Shown here piece after piece: positions 8,495-17,266 of a stretch of DNA of 39,048 bases (positions are counted from its first letter, which is position 1; the number at the start of each line of letters is the position of its first letter). The DNA is taken from the NCBI GenBank assembly GCA_012800855.1, contig JAAZIN010000001.1:1-39048 (forward strand). Reading direction: 5' to 3'. The position numbers were made by a program, and so were the translations under genes. The notes beneath the pieces are model-generated. The model was not told where the DNA came from. It did no database searches and was given only the letters and a program-made list of their open reading frames with translations. This stretch comes from Bacillota bacterium (GTDB lineage Bacteria; Bacillota; Dethiobacteria; DTU022).

Positions 8495-9208
8495 TCAGGC
8501 CTGGCCTTTGAGGAATTGTTCGCGCAAAGGGGGGTCGAATTTTTCTATGGCGTAGCGGAGCATGGTCCGCGGCATCCGCCGGTAATGCTTTTTAAGAAAG
8601 GCGATTTCTGCATCCTGGTCCCGCTTTCCGATCTCCCTAAGCATCCAGCCCGTGGCCTTGTGGATGAGGTCATGGGGATGATCCAGGAATTTCTCCGCCA
8701 GGTACAGGGTTTCCCCATAGCGGCCCTGGCGGATGAAATAAAACGTGGCCATGATGGCGATCCGCTGCTTCCACAATTCCCCGGAAGAGGCCAGCTTGCA
8801 GAGCAGGTCGCTCTCCCTCTCCGCCAGGTATGGTCCCAGGATATAAGGTGCCGAGGAGTCCACCAGGTCCCAGTTGTTGATGCCATCTAGGTTCCGGAGA
8901 AAGATTTCGACGATGGTTTCTTTCTCTGCCGCGTCGCGCGCCCTTTCAGAACGCAGGCGCATCATGTAGAGCGCCGTAAGGCGGCACTCGTGGAAGGGAT
9001 CGCGCAGCAGCGTCTCCAGTTCATCCAGGGATATCTCCCGGTAGTATCGCCTGGCAACCTTCCACAGCAGGGGGACGGCTATGCCCAGGAAGCGGTCTCC
9101 CTCGCCGTAGCCCCCGGGAAAGGCCTGGAAGAAGCGCTGTGAATGGCTGGCTTTCTCCGGATCAGCCAGGCGGGCCAGTTCCTCCTTGATGCTCTTGAGA
9201 CAGTCCAC
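8495..9208 (-). CDS. DNA alkylation repair protein, AlkD-like HEAT-repeat family
   Basis: 237 residues, all-helical HEAT-like repeats. Motifs [15 protein letters not shown] (about 111-125), [11 protein letters not shown] (146-156), [16 protein letters not shown] (182-197) and a C-terminal [13 protein letters not shown] match the AlkC/AlkD DNA glycosylase family, including the conserved Trp-Asp pair in NNWD. AlkD excises N3- and N7-alkylated purines without base flipping. I chose GTG 9208 because AAAGGAGG sits seven bases upstream; an ATG at 9229 with weaker GGAG is the alternative. It stands alone with its own promoter and diverges from the UPF0145 gene. Confidence 0.85.
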   Translation of the reverse strand: MDCLKSIKEELARLADPEKASHSQRFFQAFPGGYGEGDRFLGIAVPLLWKVARRYYREISLDELETLLRDPFHECRLTALYMMRLRSERARDAAEKETIVEIFLRNLDGINNWDLVDSSAPYILGPYLAERESDLLCKLASSGELWKQRIAIMATFYFIRQGRYGETLYLAEKFLDHPHDLIHKATGWMLREIGKRDQDAEIAFLKKHYRRMPRTMLRYAIEKFDPPLREQFLKGQA

Positions 9209-9278
9209 GGGATCGCCTCCTTTGGCCATCGTCACTCCGTCATCGTGAAAGCAGCAGCATCCTGCTTAGCTTTTGTTC

Positions 9279-9287
9279 ATTATACCA
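9279..9287 (-). promoter_or_regulatory. Extended -10 promoter for the AlkD-like gene
   Basis: On the minus strand TGGTATAAT is a perfect extended -10 element (TGn plus TATAAT). There is no good -35 box, as is common with this promoter type. It would start a leader of about 65 bases. Confidence 0.5.
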
Positions 9288-9405
9288 GATGGTTGCGCAT
9301 TTTGCCGCGGGACACACTTTTCTACCGGGAAGATGCCCTCTGCAGCAGGAAGAGGGAGAAGGCGGTAGAATTACCATGAAAAAGGCAAAAGGAGGAAAGA
9401 AAAGC

Positions 9406-9726
9406 ATGATCGTGACCACAACGCCAACCGTGGAGGGAAGGAAGATTATCGCATACAAGGGGATTGTTTTCGGCGAAGTTATTGCCGGGGTCAATGTCAT
9501 TAAAGATATTTCCGCCAGCCTGCGCAACTTCTTCGGGGGGCGTGCCGGTGCTTATGAAGGAGAGCTGGTCGAAGCAAGGCAAGCAGCACTGGCGGAGATG
9601 GCGGAACGGGCCGCTGCTCTCGGGGCCAACGCCATTGTCGGCGTGGATGTTGACTACGAGGTGCTCGGCCAGGGGGGGAGTATGCTCATGGTGACCGCCT
9701 CGGGGACAGCGGTGGTCATTGAGTGA
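9406..9726 (+). CDS. UPF0145 (YbjQ-like) family protein
   Basis: 106 residues. It starts [14 protein letters not shown] and contains the family block [10 protein letters not shown] (residues about 20-29), the helix [30 protein letters not shown] and a C-terminal small beta segment, which together define UPF0145/YbjQ (sometimes called putative heavy-metal-binding domain). It probably forms oligomeric rings; biochemical function is unsettled. The start is set by GGAGG ten bases upstream (9391-9395). It converges with the 3D-domain gene 26 bases away, with only a weak ACCCC/GGGGT hairpin between them. Confidence 0.88.
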   Translation: MIVTTTPTVEGRKIIAYKGIVFGEVIAGVNVIKDISASLRNFFGGRAGAYEGELVEARQAALAEMAERAAALGANAIVGVDVDYEVLGQGGSMLMVTASGTAVVIE

Positions 9727-9752
9727 CCCCATCAGGGGTAGAATGGCAGCTT

Positions 9753-10214
9753 TTAATTTGTTTTCTCCCGCGGAAGTTTAATGATGACCAGGCGCTTCTG
9801 CCGCCCGAAGGCGATGGCTTCCTCCTTCGTCGCCACCGCCAGGTCGATGTCATTGGGGCCTATGGCGCCGCCGCGGTCATTGACCCTGCGCCAGCCAATG
9901 CCTTCCACGTATATCTCGGTGCCCAGGGGAATGTTGGGGCCGGCGGCGGCGGTCTTTCCGGGAATCACCCTTTCGCCGCTGTAGGTGATGGAAGGATCGC
10001 CGGAATAATCGTGGCCGCCAATGGCACCGGCGCTTAAAGGGGCATACATGGTCACGTTCATCATCTGCACCGTGTACTGCTCCGACTCGCGGGCCAGTTG
10101 CCGCGCTTCCAGCGCCTCCTGCTTCGCCTGGTGCAGCTGCCCGGTGTAATAAGTATTCATCAGGAAAAAGAGTGCGGCAACGATCATCATCACCAAAAGC
10201 TGCCGCCGTTCCAT
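9753..10214 (-). CDS. Membrane-anchored 3D-domain protein (cell-wall-active)
   Basis: 153 residues. A basic N terminus (MERRQ) is followed by one hydrophobic helix (about 6-20) that is a signal anchor, then a short helical stalk (HQAKQEALEARQLARESEQ). The C-terminal half is a 3D domain, the double-psi barrel of MltA/Rpf-like enzymes, with its three aspartates in VNDRGGAIGPNDIDLAV and an earlier TMYAPLSAGAIGG. Such proteins act on peptidoglycan outside the cell. It is shorter than YabE/Rpf-type proteins and lacks G5 or LysM domains. I chose ATG 10214; an upstream in-frame start would add 22 residues before the anchor. Confidence 0.83.
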   Translation of the reverse strand: MERRQLLVMMIVAALFFLMNTYYTGQLHQAKQEALEARQLARESEQYTVQMMNVTMYAPLSAGAIGGHDYSGDPSITYSGERVIPGKTAAAGPNIPLGTEIYVEGIGWRRVNDRGGAIGPNDIDLAVATKEEAIAFGRQKRLVIIKLPREKTN

Positions 10215-10361
10215 GGATCCCTGCACCCCTTTCCCGCTGAAGAAAACTAACTGCTGTACTATTATCTGCAACCCGGGCATCTTTAGACGGGCAAGCAGCG
10301 GGCAGGAGAGAGTGAATTGCGGAAGGGTTTAAAAATGCGGGTAAGGGGCAGGATCTTTTAC

Positions 10362-11168
10362 TTAAGCTCCCGCGGCAAAGCGGCCCGGCGCTTCCACAAA
10401 GCCGGCCATGGCTCCAAAGTATCGCTCCCCGCCGACTAACATGATATCATTGTGCTCCGCCCCGGGGATGGGCAGGAGGCGCTTCGCCGTGCTCCCCAAG
10501 GAGCGGTAGAGCTCTTCCGCCTGGGCGTAGGGAACGAGGCTGTCCGCTTCGCCGTGAATGATCAGGGCGGGAATCCTAATCCCGGCCGCGAGCCGCCCGC
10601 ACTCCTTATCCAGGCCGGCGAGGTCGAGGCCGGCGGCGGGAAGGCCCAGGTGCCGGATTAGCTTGCCTACGCTGATAAAGCCGCTTTCAATAATCAGCCC
10701 GGGGATCATTTCGGCGTAGCGCGCGGCCAGCTCCAGGGCGGAGACGCTCCCCAGGGAGCGCCCCATGACAAAAAGCTTCTCCTCCCGTTTCCGCTCCTCC
10801 AGCCTATCCCTGATCGCTTCGTAGATTGCCGCGGCGTCCTCCACCATGCTCGCAAAGCTGGGCCTGCCGCCGCTTTTCCCGTACCCCCGGTAGTCGGCAA
10901 CAGCCAGGTTGATCCCTATCCGGTGATAGAGGGGGGCGATCTCGTCGTAGTCGGCAGCTATCTCGCCGTTCCCGTGGAAGAGCAGGATCCAGGCGCGGCC
11001 GGCCTCGCCCTCGTAGAGCCGGCAGCCGACGGCAACGCCTTCCTCCACGGGAATGAGAAGATCCTCCGCCCCGGGCGGAGGCGGCTGCTCCCACCTGCGG
11101 GGATAGAACAGAAAGCGCAGCAGCAGGGGATGGTGGTCAATCTCCCGGTAGATGCTCCCACGTTCCAT
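10362..11168 (-). CDS. Alpha/beta hydrolase (BAAT/DLH-like)
   Basis: 268 residues. The oxyanion-region motif LLFHGNGE, the nucleophile elbow GRSLGS (Ser), an aspartate in HGEADSLVP and the histidine in GAEHNDIM give a complete catalytic triad of the alpha/beta hydrolase fold. No signal peptide. Closest in style to Firmicutes and cyanobacterial serine hydrolases that carry HGNGE and DYRGYGKS blocks; the substrate is not predictable. The start is uncertain: ATG 11168 is used here, with an in-frame GTG a few codons upstream. It is downstream of serA on the same strand, about 100 bases away. Confidence 0.82.
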   Translation of the reverse strand: MERGSIYREIDHHPLLLRFLFYPRRWEQPPPPGAEDLLIPVEEGVAVGCRLYEGEAGRAWILLFHGNGEIAADYDEIAPLYHRIGINLAVADYRGYGKSGGRPSFASMVEDAAAIYEAIRDRLEERKREEKLFVMGRSLGSVSALELAARYAEMIPGLIIESGFISVGKLIRHLGLPAAGLDLAGLDKECGRLAAGIRIPALIIHGEADSLVPYAQAEELYRSLGSTAKRLLPIPGAEHNDIMLVGGERYFGAMAGFVEAPGRFAAGA

Positions 11169-11269
11169 GGCACACACCGCCCTTCCACTTGCGGGCACCG
11201 GCAGCAGGTGCCGGCGCGAATGCGTCAGTATGCAACAAAAAAGGTGCCGGGGCGCGTCCCCGCCACCTT

Positions 11270-12856
11270 TTACCGCCAGGAGGAGAGTTCCACGAAGCGG
11301 GCCGAGCCGATGACATCAAGCTGCCTGAGCTTCTCCATTACTCCATCGGGAATGCGCTGGTCAACCTGCAGCACCATCATGGCTTCGCCGCCCACCGATT
11401 TCCGCCCCAGCTGCATGCTGGCAATATTGACATTCTCCGCCCCCAGGAGGGTACCCACCTTGCCGACGACGCCGGGGCGGTCGTGGTGGGTCGTGATGAG
11501 CATGTAGCGGGCGGGCACCACCTCGATGCGGTAATCGCCAATCTGGGTGATGCGGATATCGTCATGGCCCAGGAGGGTCCCGGCGAGGCGGTGCGCCGCC
11601 GCCCCCTCCCGCACGTTAACCTGCACCAGGCTGCTGTAGCTCTTCACCTCCGCGGTGGAGCTTTCCCGAACCCGGATCCCCCGCCGCTTCGCCACCAGGA
11701 GAGCGTTGACCGGAGTCACCGGCACATCGGTAATCCCCTGCAGCAAGCCGGCCAGGCAGGCCGAGGTCAGCGGGGCCAGCGGCAGGGAGGCCACCTCCCC
11801 GGAGTAGACGATCTCGATTTCATCGATGGAGCCGCCGAAGAGCTGCATGTAAAAGCTGCCCAGCAGCCGCATCAGCGGCAGGTAGGGCTCCAGCGCCGCA
11901 GCCGCCTCCGGCATCAGCGAGGGCACGTTCACCGCCGAGGTAACCGGCTCGCCCGAGAGGGCTTTCAGCACCTGCTCGGCCACCTGCAGGGCCACGTAGG
12001 CCTGGGCTTCACGGGTCAGGGCACCGAGATGGGGCGTGGCGATGACATTGTCCAGCTCCAAGAGAGGGCTGCCGGCAGGGGGCTCTTTTTCAAAGACGTC
12101 CAGCGCCGCCCCCGCTATCTTCTTCTCCACCAGGGCCCGGTAGAGGGCCTCCTCGTCGACGACGCCACCGCGGGCGCAATTGATGAGCATGGCTTCCGGC
12201 TTCATCAGGGCAAGCTGCTCCGCTCCAATGAGATGGCGCGTGGAGGGCATGAGGGGAACGTGAAGCGAGACGAAATCGGACTGCCGCAGCAGTTCGGGCA
12301 GCTCCACCAGCTTCACCCCGATCTTGGCGGCATGCTCCGCCGATATGTGAGGGTCGCAGGCCAGCACCAGCATGCCCAGGGCGCGGGCGCGGCGGCCCAC
12401 TTCGCTTCCCACGTGGCCCAGCCCGATGATGCCCAGGGTCTTCCGGTTCAGTTCCATCCCCATGAAGCGCTCCCTCTCCCAGCCGCCCCGCTTGACGGAG
12501 TAGTTTGCCGCGGGGATATTCCGGGCCAGCGATACCAGGAGGGCCAGGGTGAGCTCCGCAGCCGACACGGTATTGGCTTCCGGGACGTTGACCACGATGA
12601 TCCCCCTCTCGGTAGCCCGGGCCACATCGATGTTGTCCACTCCCACGCCGGCCCGTCCAATCACCTTTAACCGGCGGCCCGCATCGATGATATCGGCGGT
12701 CACGCGGGTGCTGCTGCGCACGATGAGGGCGTCGTAATCGCCGATGCTCTGCCGCAGCTCTTCAGGCGACAGCCTGGGGCGCAAGTCCACCTGCGCCTGC
12801 TGCTGCAGCAGTTCCACCCCCTGCGGGGAAAGAGGATCGCTGACCAGGATCTTCAT
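11270..12856 (-). CDS. serA: D-3-phosphoglycerate dehydrogenase, long ACT-containing form
   Basis: 528 residues, NAD-dependent oxidation of 3-phosphoglycerate, first step of serine synthesis. Rossmann motif GLGHVGSEVG, catalytic Arg in NCARGGVVDE, Glu in LDVFEKEPP and His in ATPHLGALT are present. After about residue 320 comes the intervening allosteric substrate-binding domain, and a C-terminal ACT domain (HHDRPGVVGKVGTLL...) gives likely feedback control by serine. Length matches the 525-residue form of B. subtilis and mycobacteria. Start ATG 12856 is preceded by GGAGG. Its position next to lpd and the glycine cleavage operon links serine and glycine/one-carbon flux. Confidence 0.95.
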   Translation of the reverse strand: MKILVSDPLSPQGVELLQQQAQVDLRPRLSPEELRQSIGDYDALIVRSSTRVTADIIDAGRRLKVIGRAGVGVDNIDVARATERGIIVVNVPEANTVSAAELTLALLVSLARNIPAANYSVKRGGWERERFMGMELNRKTLGIIGLGHVGSEVGRRARALGMLVLACDPHISAEHAAKIGVKLVELPELLRQSDFVSLHVPLMPSTRHLIGAEQLALMKPEAMLINCARGGVVDEEALYRALVEKKIAGAALDVFEKEPPAGSPLLELDNVIATPHLGALTREAQAYVALQVAEQVLKALSGEPVTSAVNVPSLMPEAAAALEPYLPLMRLLGSFYMQLFGGSIDEIEIVYSGEVASLPLAPLTSACLAGLLQGITDVPVTPVNALLVAKRRGIRVRESSTAEVKSYSSLVQVNVREGAAAHRLAGTLLGHDDIRITQIGDYRIEVVPARYMLITTHHDRPGVVGKVGTLLGAENVNIASMQLGRKSVGGEAMMVLQVDQRIPDGVMEKLRQLDVIGSARFVELSSWR

Positions 12857-12957
12857 ATCAAAGCAACCTCCACTGCGGTGTTTAAGATCGCGGCGCCAAC
12901 CCGGCCGGCCGCCGGGCCAGCCCGTGGACTTTTCTTGCAACAGGCTCGTTTAAATTG

Positions 12958-12963
12958 ATTATA
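12958..12963 (-). promoter_or_regulatory. Possible -10 box upstream of serA
   Basis: TATAAT on the minus strand lies in an AT-rich patch about 100 bases upstream of the serA start, between lpd and serA. No convincing -35 box is seen, so this is a weak call. Confidence 0.3.
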
Positions 12964-13019
12964 ATTTACCATATTTCCGCCTATCGGTCCATGTGAACGA
13001 GGAGCGGATGCAGCGGCGG

Positions 13020-14429
13020 CTACCGCGGGCGGCCGGTGGACAGGTGCAGCGGCCTGCCGGAGGCGGCAAGGGCGGCTTCCCAGAAGGCTTCGCTGAGCGT
13101 GGGGTGGGGATGGATGAGCCGCTCCAGTTCAGGCAGCTTTGCCCCGGCAGCCACGGCCAGGGTCCCCTCCTGGATGAGGTCGGAGGCATGGGGGCCCAGG
13201 ATATGCACCCCCAGGACCGTCTCCGTTTCGGCATCGGCGACGATCTTGACAACTCCCTCCCCCTCACCCTGGAGGAAGGCTTTCCCGTTGGCGCTGAAGG
13301 GGAACTTGCCCACCTTGACGGCGTATCCTGCGGCACGGGCCTCTTCCTCGGTCATGCCGGCGCGGGCCAGCTCGGGATGGGTAAAGATGCATACCGGCAC
13401 CGCTTTCCCGGAAAAGGAGGCGCTTCCGCCGGCGGCATTTTCCGCGGCCACCATCCCCTGGTGTATGGCGGTGTGCGCCAGGAAGTAGCCCGGGTTGGCC
13501 ACATCGCCGATGGCATAGATCCCGGGAACACTCGTGGCCATATGCTCATCCACGTCAATCCCCCGTTCGCTGCAGCTGATGCCGACAGCCTGCAGGTCCA
13601 GCCCGCCGAAGCTGGGCTTGCGCCCCACCGCCAGGAGCACCTTCTCCGCGGTGAGCTCCTCCTTCCCGCGCGGACCCTCCACGGCCAGGATAAGTTTCCC
13701 GTCGGGGGCGGCGCTAATCCCGCGCAGGGCTGTCTCCGTCAGCACCCGGATCCCCTGCCGGCGGAGGCATGGCGCGAGGCGGCGCACCATCTCGCGATCC
13801 TCGCGGCGCAGCAGGATGCTCCGCTGGACTATGGTCACGTCAACGCCAAAAGCAGCAAAGATGGTAGCCATTTCCAGGGCAATAACACCGCCGCCGATCA
13901 CCGCCAGGCTGGAGGGCAGCTCGGTCAAGGCCAGCGCCTCCCTTGAGAAGATCACCCCGGGCAGATCCGCCCCGGGAACAGGAGGCACGACCTCGCTGCT
14001 GCCCGTGGCGATGATGAGCTTGTCGAATTGCGCGGTGCGCGTCTCCCCGCCGGGGAAGGCTGCCCGGACCTGCCTACCGGGGAGCAGTTCGGCCCGGCCA
14101 GGCCATACCGTCACTCCGGCGGATTTGAGCAGCCTCTCCAGGCCGCGGAGGAGGTTTTCCACCACGGTGTTTTTGTGCCTTTGAACTGCCGCGTAATCAA
14201 AGGCAACCTCGCCGGGAGTGATACCGAATTCCGGGGCCGATTGGAGGCTGCGATAGAGAGAGGCGCAGTGAAGGAGGCTTTTTGTGGGGATGCAGCCGTG
14301 ATTCAGGCAGGTGCCGCCGAGGCGCTCCTGTTCAATAAGGAGGGTTTTCAGACCCAGGGCCGCTCCCCGCAGCGCCGCGCTGTAGCCGCCCGGCCCCCCG
14401 CCGATAATGATGAGCTGGAATTTTTCCAT
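13020..14429 (-). CDS. lpdA: Dihydrolipoamide dehydrogenase (glycine cleavage L-protein)
   Basis: 469 residues, FAD flavoprotein that reoxidises dihydrolipoyl-GcvH with NAD. FAD-binding IIIGGGPGGYSAA at about 7-19, redox-active disulfide CLNHGC (Cys41/Cys46) in GGTCLNHGCIPTK, NAD-binding VIGGGVIALEMA, second FAD motif GIYAIGDV, and the C-terminal catalytic HPHPTLSE are all visible. ATG 14429 has AGGAGGT nine bases upstream. It is separated from the rest of the gcv operon by 164 bases holding a GC-rich hairpin repeat, so it may be transcribed by read-through or separately. Confidence 0.95.
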   Translation of the reverse strand: MEKFQLIIIGGGPGGYSAALRGAALGLKTLLIEQERLGGTCLNHGCIPTKSLLHCASLYRSLQSAPEFGITPGEVAFDYAAVQRHKNTVVENLLRGLERLLKSAGVTVWPGRAELLPGRQVRAAFPGGETRTAQFDKLIIATGSSEVVPPVPGADLPGVIFSREALALTELPSSLAVIGGGVIALEMATIFAAFGVDVTIVQRSILLRREDREMVRRLAPCLRRQGIRVLTETALRGISAAPDGKLILAVEGPRGKEELTAEKVLLAVGRKPSFGGLDLQAVGISCSERGIDVDEHMATSVPGIYAIGDVANPGYFLAHTAIHQGMVAAENAAGGSASFSGKAVPVCIFTHPELARAGMTEEEARAAGYAVKVGKFPFSANGKAFLQGEGEGVVKIVADAETETVLGVHILGPHASDLIQEGTLAVAAGAKLPELERLIHPHPTLSEAFWEAALAASGRPLHLSTGRPR

Positions 14430-14495
14430 GAATTGATTACCTCCTGCCTGGAGTATTTCCGCACCAAAAACCGGTTTATTTGCCTGGTTGATATT

Positions 14496-14540
14496 AAATC
14501 CCCCCCGGCCCCCTTTTAAAAAGGGGGGCCGGCCGGCGTG
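14496..14540. repeat. Dispersed repeat, copy 2 (head only)
   Basis: AAATCCCCCCCCGGCCCCC-TTTTAAAAA-GGGGGGCCGGCCGG is the same palindromic head as at 6239 and 25871, but without the tandem tail. It lies between lipM and lpdA and would form a strong hairpin in the operon transcript, possibly attenuating lpdA. Confidence 0.7.
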
Positions 14541-14593
14541 CCCCGCCCATACAAATATTCCCAGGCCATAGTCTGAACACAAAAAGGAGATAT

Positions 14594-15367
14594 TTAATGC
14601 TCCCCGCCCTGGGATGTCCTCCTGTTGTCCTGCACGAGCCATTCCACGTGGAAAAGGCGGGCGAAGGCCTCCGCTAGGGCGGCGGCCAGTTTTTCTCTAC
14701 TGATGTTATAGCCCAGGTCCAGGAGGCCGGCGGCTCTACGCCCCAGGTCTTCCAGGTAGGTGCCCTCATCGCTGCCGGGCCGGGGCCGTAGCACCTGCCG
14801 GTAGGCCTCAAGCGGCAGCTCCAGCAGGATGGAGCCATGCTGCAGGATCGCGCCCTTGCGGCGCAGCTGGGCGCTGCCGACCACCTTCTTGCCGCGCACC
14901 TGCAGTTCATGGGCCGAAGGCGTATCGAAGCAGGAGCCGGGGGCCAGGGCCGGCCCGGCGCCCCGCCTGCTTTCGGGGCTGAGCTCCGCCTCAATCCCCA
15001 GGGCGGCAAAGGCCTCCATCAAGGCCCTGCTGATAAACAAATACGATGCCGTTACTCCCGCCGGGACAAGCTCGCGGCAGTCGGGAATGACCAGGCTGTA
15101 GGTGAGCTCGCGGTCGTGCAGCACCGCGCGCCCCCCGGTGGGGCGGCGGACCACGTCTATGCCCAGGCGGCGGCAGGCGGCGAGGTCGGCCACCTCTTCC
15201 GCTTCCTGGAAGCGGCCCAGGGAGAGGGCCGGCGGCGACCAGCTGTAGAGGCGCAGCGCCGGAGGCACCTCCCCGGCGGCCACCTCTTCGAGCAGCTCCA
15301 GGTCCCGCCGCATGTTTGCCGCCCCGGGCAGGGGCGGATCTAATATCAGGCGCCACAATTCTGCCAA
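14594..15367 (-). CDS. lipM: LipM-type octanoyltransferase (acts on GcvH)
   Basis: 257 residues, biotin/lipoyl protein ligase fold. Motif RRPTGGRAVLHD (74-85) and the block GSCFDTPSAHEL (144-155) followed by GKKVVGSAQLRRKGAILQHG match LipM, where the Cys (here Cys146) forms the octanoyl-thioester intermediate. LipM transfers octanoate from octanoyl-ACP to the GcvH lysine. Lipoate-protein ligases (LplA) lack that Cys context and usually carry a C-terminal accessory domain, which is absent here. TTG start 15367 has GAGGAGGG upstream; it begins 16 bases after the second radical SAM gene. Its position in the gcv operon makes GcvH the expected substrate. An sLplA-type ligase role is the main alternative. 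Confidence 0.82.
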   Translation of the reverse strand: MAELWRLILDPPLPGAANMRRDLELLEEVAAGEVPPALRLYSWSPPALSLGRFQEAEEVADLAACRRLGIDVVRRPTGGRAVLHDRELTYSLVIPDCRELVPAGVTASYLFISRALMEAFAALGIEAELSPESRRGAGPALAPGSCFDTPSAHELQVRGKKVVGSAQLRRKGAILQHGSILLELPLEAYRQVLRPRPGSDEGTYLEDLGRRAAGLLDLGYNISREKLAAALAEAFARLFHVEWLVQDNRRTSQGGEH

Positions 15368-15383
15368 GCAGTTACCCTCCTCT

Positions 15384-16412
15384 CTATGGCTCTCTCCAGG
15401 GAGCGAAGAAACGGCAGCCGTTTATATCATCAAAACCGGGCGGGGGTGAACCCCGCCCCTGCCTGTTCTCCTCTTGCATGAGGCCGAGGGCGGCGGCGGT
15501 TTCGGCTGCGCTGAGGGGGCGCGGGTAGTTGTAGATAAAGCCGCCGGGACGCTCGTTGTAATAGGGGCGGTTGCAGCCGGGGCAGCCGCTGGTTTGAAAG
15601 GCCTCGCCCCCGCCGAGGAGGCGACGCAGCTCCTCCCCGCCAATCCCGAAGGAGACGAGCCGCCCTTCCTTGAAGCGCAGGCCCTCCCAGGCAACATAAC
15701 CAAGCCGCAGCAGGTAGTAGAGTGCCTGCAGGCGGCGGTAGGAGGCCGGCTCGGGCGGGGGATGGTTCTCCAGCGGGGTGCCCTTGAGGGGGGTGAAGGC
15801 AAAGAGGCCCACGGCAATCCCTTCCCGCACCAGCAACTGGAGCAGCCGCGCCGCCTCCTCCTCGCTTTCGCCAAGGCCCAAGATGAGGTGGGTGCTCATC
15901 CGCCCCGGCCAGAGGCGAGCGCACCCCCTAAGCAGTCGCAGGCGCCTTGCAAAGCCGCCGCCCTTGCAGCGGGCGGCGAGCTCCGCCGTGGCCGTGTCGA
16001 GGGCGATGGAGATGCGCTCCGCTCCCGCCTCGAAAAACATGGCCGCCTCGGCAGCGGAATGCACGGGGGCGGATAGGGAAATGGGCAGCCCCACCGCGCC
16101 TCTCAACTGGCGGATCAGCTCCGCCAGGGAGCCAGCGCCGCCCGGTTCGCAGAGGGCCTGCAGGCAGATCCGCTGCAGCCCCCTCCCCGCCTCCCGCTGC
16201 AACGCGGCGATGACCTCCTCCCGCGGGAAGGGGGGCCAGCTCACCCGGCCCAGCCGTCCCGCTTTCCCCTCCGCCCCTCGCGCCTGGGGGCAAAAGGCGC
16301 AGTTCATGCGGCAGCTTTCGCCGTAGAGCAGGTAGGCGGTAGTGGGCAGGGTCTCCGCCCGCAGGTTGATCAAGCCCAGGCGGGCCGCCGTCCCAATGGA
16401 CAGGCGAATCAC
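15384..16412 (-). CDS. Radical SAM protein, LipS-type lipoyl synthase component
   Basis: 342 residues. The radical SAM cluster motif is CRMNCAFC (Cys34, Cys38, Cys41; CX3CX2C). A biotin-synthase-like TIM barrel follows, with a glycine-rich stretch around HLILGLGESEEEA. A second cysteine pair CPGC (277 and 280) in SGCPGCNRPYYNERPGG could bind an auxiliary cluster. The set of two radical SAM proteins beside gcvH and an acyltransferase matches LipS1/LipS2, which replace LipA and add sulfur at C8 (LipS2) then C6 (LipS1) of octanoyl-proteins. I cannot tell which of the two this is. Start GTG 16412 overlaps the previous stop as GTGA; GTG 16424 is the alternative. Confidence 0.78.
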   Translation of the reverse strand: MIRLSIGTAARLGLINLRAETLPTTAYLLYGESCRMNCAFCPQARGAEGKAGRLGRVSWPPFPREEVIAALQREAGRGLQRICLQALCEPGGAGSLAELIRQLRGAVGLPISLSAPVHSAAEAAMFFEAGAERISIALDTATAELAARCKGGGFARRLRLLRGCARLWPGRMSTHLILGLGESEEEAARLLQLLVREGIAVGLFAFTPLKGTPLENHPPPEPASYRRLQALYYLLRLGYVAWEGLRFKEGRLVSFGIGGEELRRLLGGGEAFQTSGCPGCNRPYYNERPGGFIYNYPRPLSAAETAAALGLMQEENRQGRGSPPPGFDDINGCRFFAPWREP

Positions 16413-17266
16413 AGCGCGCAGCACTCCTCTCCCGTGGATACCTGGAGGCCCATCTGCGCGGCCAGCCTTCTGGCCGCGGCGGCCGGATGGACAATTTTAT
16501 CAATCCCTGCCTCCAGGGCGAGGCAGTCGAGCTCCTCGCGGTAGCGGCCGCCCGGGCGCATGCAGCCGAGGTAAAGGGGCGTCCGCGGAAAGAGAGCCCG
16601 CGCATGGGCCAGGAGCTCCGCCACCGCGTCGGGCGGCGGCGGGGCGGCACCGGCAAGCCTCGTCCCCGGGGTGGGGCGGAAGACGATAAAGCTAATCGCC
16701 TCCGCCCCCTCCCGGCGCAGCATCTCCAGCGCGCGGCACTCGCTCTCGATGCGCCCGCCCATTATGCCGATGCAGATGTGGGGCACCACGCGGCCATGGC
16801 GCCGCAGGCAGCGGTAGGAGCGGAGGTAATCCTCCGGCGCAGCTTCCAGGCCGTAAACATCCTTGATTACCCTCTCGTCGGCCACGAAATCAAAGGAGAA
16901 GGCGCGAGCAATCATTCCCATGGCCGCCGCCTCCGCCTCGCCAACGAGCCCGGGATGGAAGTTGAGCGAACCCCGACGCGCCAACGCCTCCAGCTCCGCC
17001 CATCTTTCCCCGTGCGGTACGCGCCCCTGCCGGTCGCAGCCGCCGCTGACGAGGAAGCTCCTGTAGCCGACGCCCCGCCGGCCCAGCGCCTCCTCCAGCG
17101 TGGCCATCCCCCGCAGGTAGTGCCCCCCGCAGTGAGCGCAGTTTAAATCGCACGACCGGCCGGTGACGCTAACCGGCAAGGTGAGGCGGGGGTAGACAAA
17201 TTCCACCCGCCCCGTGACAAGGCAACCGCTGCTGCGGCCGCACCGGCCGGCCCTCTCCGGGAACAT
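16409..17266 (-). CDS. Radical SAM protein, partner LipS-type lipoyl synthase component
   Basis: 285 residues. The radical SAM motif is CDLNCAHC (Cys39, Cys43, Cys46). Extra cysteines lie before it (Cys9, Cys15), in YLGCMRPGG and in the C-terminal tail STGEECCAL (282-283); some may ligate an auxiliary iron-sulfur cluster. ATG 17266 follows the gcvPB stop with no gap, and the gene overlaps the next radical SAM gene by four bases, so the pair is translationally coupled to glycine decarboxylase. Automatic annotation would probably call it a biotin-synthase-like protein, but the operon points to lipoylation of GcvH, with the neighbouring radical SAM protein as obligate partner. No bioB, bioD or other biotin gene is present. 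Confidence 0.78.
   Translation of the reverse strand: MFPERAGRCGRSSGCLVTGRVEFVYPRLTLPVSVTGRSCDLNCAHCGGHYLRGMATLEEALGRRGVGYRSFLVSGGCDRQGRVPHGERWAELEALARRGSLNFHPGLVGEAEAAAMGMIARAFSFDFVADERVIKDVYGLEAAPEDYLRSYRCLRRHGRVVPHICIGIMGGRIESECRALEMLRREGAEAISFIVFRPTPGTRLAGAAPPPPDAVAELLAHARALFPRTPLYLGCMRPGGRYREELDCLALEAGIDKIVHPAAAARRLAAQMGLQVSTGEECCAL

Noticed and set aside
11189-12670. 493-codon plus-strand open frame opposite serA
   Set aside because: His/Gln/Gly-rich antisense shadow of a complete serA; no independent ribosome binding site or family match.
14594-15367. Annotation as lipoate-protein ligase LplA
   Set aside because: The Cys146 context and the lack of an accessory domain fit LipM octanoyltransferase better; ligase remains a secondary possibility.
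15384-17266. Radical SAM pair as biotin synthases
   Set aside because: No other biotin genes are present, the pair is embedded in the glycine cleavage operon, and two-protein lipoyl synthases are known to be misannotated as BioB.
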